From NCBI GenBank assembly GCA_035498035.1, contig DATKAN010000065.1, positions 1 to 49,033 of the forward strand: 49,033 nt of DNA. Direction: 5' to 3'. Below are positions 49,001 through 49,033 of the stretch, piece by piece. This stretch comes from Nitrospiria bacterium. Lineage in GTDB: Bacteria > Nitrospirota > Nitrospiria > JACQBZ01. Under the pieces are notes generated by a model. The model ran no database searches. It had not been told where the DNA came from and was given only the letters and a program-made list of their open reading frames with translations. The position numbers and the translations under genes were made by a program. Positions within the stretch are counted from its first letter, which is position 1, and every line of letters starts with the position of its first letter.

Positions 49001-49033
49001 AAGGTCGCTGCCGGCCGAGCGGAGGCTTCCTCC
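43002..49033 (+). CDS. Large polyketide/PUFA-type synthase: NMO-like x2, KS, AT, ACP repeats (3' end beyond window)
   Basis: At least 2010 residues, open to the window edge. Residues about 8-215 and 342-650 form two nitronate-monooxygenase/enoyl-reductase-like TIM-barrel regions; the second holds QGPMTRVSD and the flavin/His motif EGRECGGHVGPRTS. The ketosynthase (about 712-1170) has Cys906 in DAACASS, His1041 in EAHGTGT and a GHTKSTAG Lys/His site. The acyltransferase (about 1270-1570) has GQGSQ and Ser1381 in GHSYGEY. A Pro/Ala linker leads to ACPs with DLGIDSIKRVEIL, Ser1880 and Ser1989 being phosphopantetheine sites. The order resembles PfaA-type lipid synthases with an unusual flavin front end. 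The RBS is not strong (GAGTGGGT). Confidence 0.93.
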   Translation, partial: MQNLTQKFTMKPGFKIIVLTPPGLNDPTMAIAASRAGEWGVLNLEYGRNLPSALAAVSQLGRQARNECGIKISSTADESFVQEVTNNLPELIRIVVLTCSKASLERLPDVLETFHRARKTVVLEVTTAEQADLGVRIGVDGLIAKGHEAGGRVGEETAFILLQRILKHTALPVWVQGGIGLHTAAACYAAGAAGVVLDAQMALTRESGLPDSTKALIERMDGSESICLGAEIGLTFRIYNRAGLPVVDELRKTAQSLIEFADTKKKIEGLWHAAIESRIGWESAERQIMPLGQDAAFAATLAKTYGTVGGILQAIRDSVNAHVRTARKLRPLDEGAPLAQAHKTRYPIVQGPMTRVSDTAEFAARVAEGGALPFLALALLRAKEVEALLEETRRSLGDRSWGVGILGFVPLDLRQEQLEAIRKVRPPFALIAGGRPDQALVLEEQGIPTYLHVPSPGLLKMFLENGARRFVFEGRECGGHVGPRTSFVLWNLMIDVLLESSSPKDLADCHILFAGGIHDALSASMVATMAAPLAERGVRIGALLGTAYLFTEEAVAAKAIVPGFQKEAARCDHTVLLESGPGHAIRCVDNPYADFFNREKKRLFKEGRSPEQVREALEELNLGRLRIASKGFVRNDRYGKDPDAPKLSLLGEEEQRAQGMYMIGQVAAFRDGIGSIGELHYDVAVRGSERLRDLAESGESSIVRRSFDRPSDIAIVGMGCLLPGAQELRTFWENIVNKVNGITEVPKDRWDWRLYYHSDQKARDKVSSRWGGFLGDIPFDPMRYGMPPSSLDSIEPLQLLTLEVVRQALTDAGYGVPSVGLAGRPFHRERASVILGVGGGIADLGQQYAIRSALPMLFENPSPDIWNRLPEWTEDSFAGILPNVAAGRVANRFDLGGVNYTVDAACASSLAALYMAVRELESGSSDMVIVGGADTIQNPFAFLCFSKTHALSPRGRCRTFDETADGIAISEGLAVLVVKRLEDAERDGDRIYAVIKSVAGSSDGRDKGLTAPRPEGQIRALERAYAKAGFSPATVELIEAHGTGTVAGDQAEAESLIRLLSSAGTPQQNCAIGSVKSMIGHTKSTAGIVGILKAALSLHFGVLPPTIGVEKPNSKVGFRQSPIYINAESRPWIGHPEHPRRAGVSSFGFGGTNFHAVLEEYDGASANSAAPAALRNWPAELFVWGGESTRALLAALEPVERALARREKPALPDLADAVYRGARKMKAGSDRYRLAVVATSREDLEQKLKAARTILSRSTPEPVSDPRGIYFSEARREGKIAFLFSGQGSQYPDMLKDLAIHFPEARKRFEQADRVLSDRYPRRLSSYVFPPPRFFPEEEKASQQALTQTNVAQPAIGAADMALFALMKEFGIAPDMTAGHSYGEYAALCAAGAFDEETLYRISEARGRIILEAAAGRDLGTMAAVEADREAVSEALKTMEGIFMANLNSPKQTIVSGTRPAVERAIEDFKAKGVGARPIPVACAFHSPLVAPAKEPFRAFLETLDFKPPRIEVFSNSLAAPHTKDPSAIVANLAEHLTRPVEFVREIEAMYAAGARTFVEIGPRNVLTALCQQILGDRPHRALATDSPGRSGLTQLEHVLAQLFIAGLAVNLDPLFRGRAVARLDLDAPEMKAVPEVLSPTTWLVNGGRARPMQNATHRAKGVARDSMADKLNTRQVEITKDDGKKEDKPQTVRAADMNPPEIQSPSRAPIETSAHQNIKPAEDKEWAMDPRVGPDGDASQVMIHYQRLMARFLDTQKNVMLAYLRSAPPPSPGQTKGAAAAPSQAVTVNPAPRRVQPMVAPPIAQPVVQDTQASPGSAPALASPPPSPSDIVTAPAKPAELGREDLTERLVQIVSDRTGYPREMLDLDSNIEADLGIDSIKRVEILGAFQRSLPAERRLPPGTMEKLTAIKTMRGIIDWALNAFVDARSVSVPPSSASEKTAGSVHPAGLGREDLTDRLVQIVSDRTGYPREMLDLDSNIEADLGIDSIKRVEILGAFQRSLPAERRLP
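48527..49033 (+). repeat. Near-identical tandem ACP coding repeats (109-codon period)
   Basis: From 48527 and from 48854 the sequence is the same over about 180 bases up to the window edge, apart from two substitutions that I can see (GAGCGG/GACCGG and GTCAGC/GTGAGC). The 327-base period equals 109 codons, so the frame is kept. More copies may follow to the right. Confidence 0.85.

Overview
The window looks like a piece of the chromosome of a Gram-negative, environmental, non-enteric bacterium. The support is several Gly-rich lipoproteins, a predicted beta-barrel outer-membrane protein, HlyD-type export, sigma-54 activation and c-di-GMP signalling. Base composition is GC-rich except for one lower-GC block at about 11.8-16 kb. 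The gene set (PUFA/secondary-lipid-type synthase with nitronate-monooxygenase domains, clustered hemH/hemY, many CGGG lipoproteins) would fit Nitrospirota or a deltaproteobacterium-like lineage. That placement is inference; no rRNA or ribosomal gene is present to fix it.

Layout. 0-0.4 kb: tRNA-Glu(CTC) embedded in a cluster of short palindromic repeats. 0.4-4.8 kb (minus strand): VOC protein, redox-dead thioredoxin-like protein, a membrane PAS-PAS sigma-54 activator, and a small HTH protein. 4.9-6.5 kb: a promoter with a palindromic upstream box, a long structured leader, and an exported protein of unknown function. 6.7-9 kb: four-helix-bundle protein, then an ArsR/SRPBCC/DUF899 cluster behind a leaderless promoter. 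9-11.7 kb: two exported VOC/proline-rich lipoproteins, a Pro/Gln repeat protein and an outer-membrane beta-barrel. 12.3-16 kb: SxtJ, DUF5989, carbamoyltransferase and a convergent SGNH hydrolase in a lower-GC block. 16-18.4 kb: zinc phospholipase-C-like protein, PilZ protein and ZIP metal transporter. 18.8-26.2 kb: DUF4382 lipoprotein, a REC-GAF-GGDEF-HD-GYP regulator, a DUF2844/DUF3443 pair and an exported phosphoesterase. 26.4-31.5 kb: ferrochelatase, protoporphyrinogen/coproporphyrinogen oxidase, LemA and an M48 peptidase with zinc ribbons. 31.5-39.9 kb: FG-GAP/CARDB lipoprotein, alpha/beta hydrolase, CnoX-like thioredoxin-TPR protein, a CysD-like ATP pyrophosphatase paired with a sulfatase-fold hydrolase, and another large lipoprotein. 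39.9-49 kb: a pseudo-M50/HlyD membrane fusion with a TPR protein, divergent from a very large synthase that runs off the right edge.

How parts work together. hemH and hemY form the end of haem synthesis. The 7.3-8.9 kb genes are one small stress-type operon. The c-di-GMP regulator and the PilZ protein could be enzyme and effector of one signalling layer, but they are not adjacent. The right-edge synthase has tandem NMO-like modules, KS, AT and at least two ACPs, so it is probably the first gene of a polyketide/polyunsaturated-lipid pathway. The divergent HlyD fusion and TPR protein may serve export or assembly for that product.

Least-explained items: a shared palindrome-plus-promoter cassette with long leaders at 4.9 and 34.3 kb; two interspersed repeat families (one copy nested in the other at 29.1 kb); the CysD-like/sulfatase-like gene pair; and the synthase with its catalytically dead M50-HlyD neighbour.
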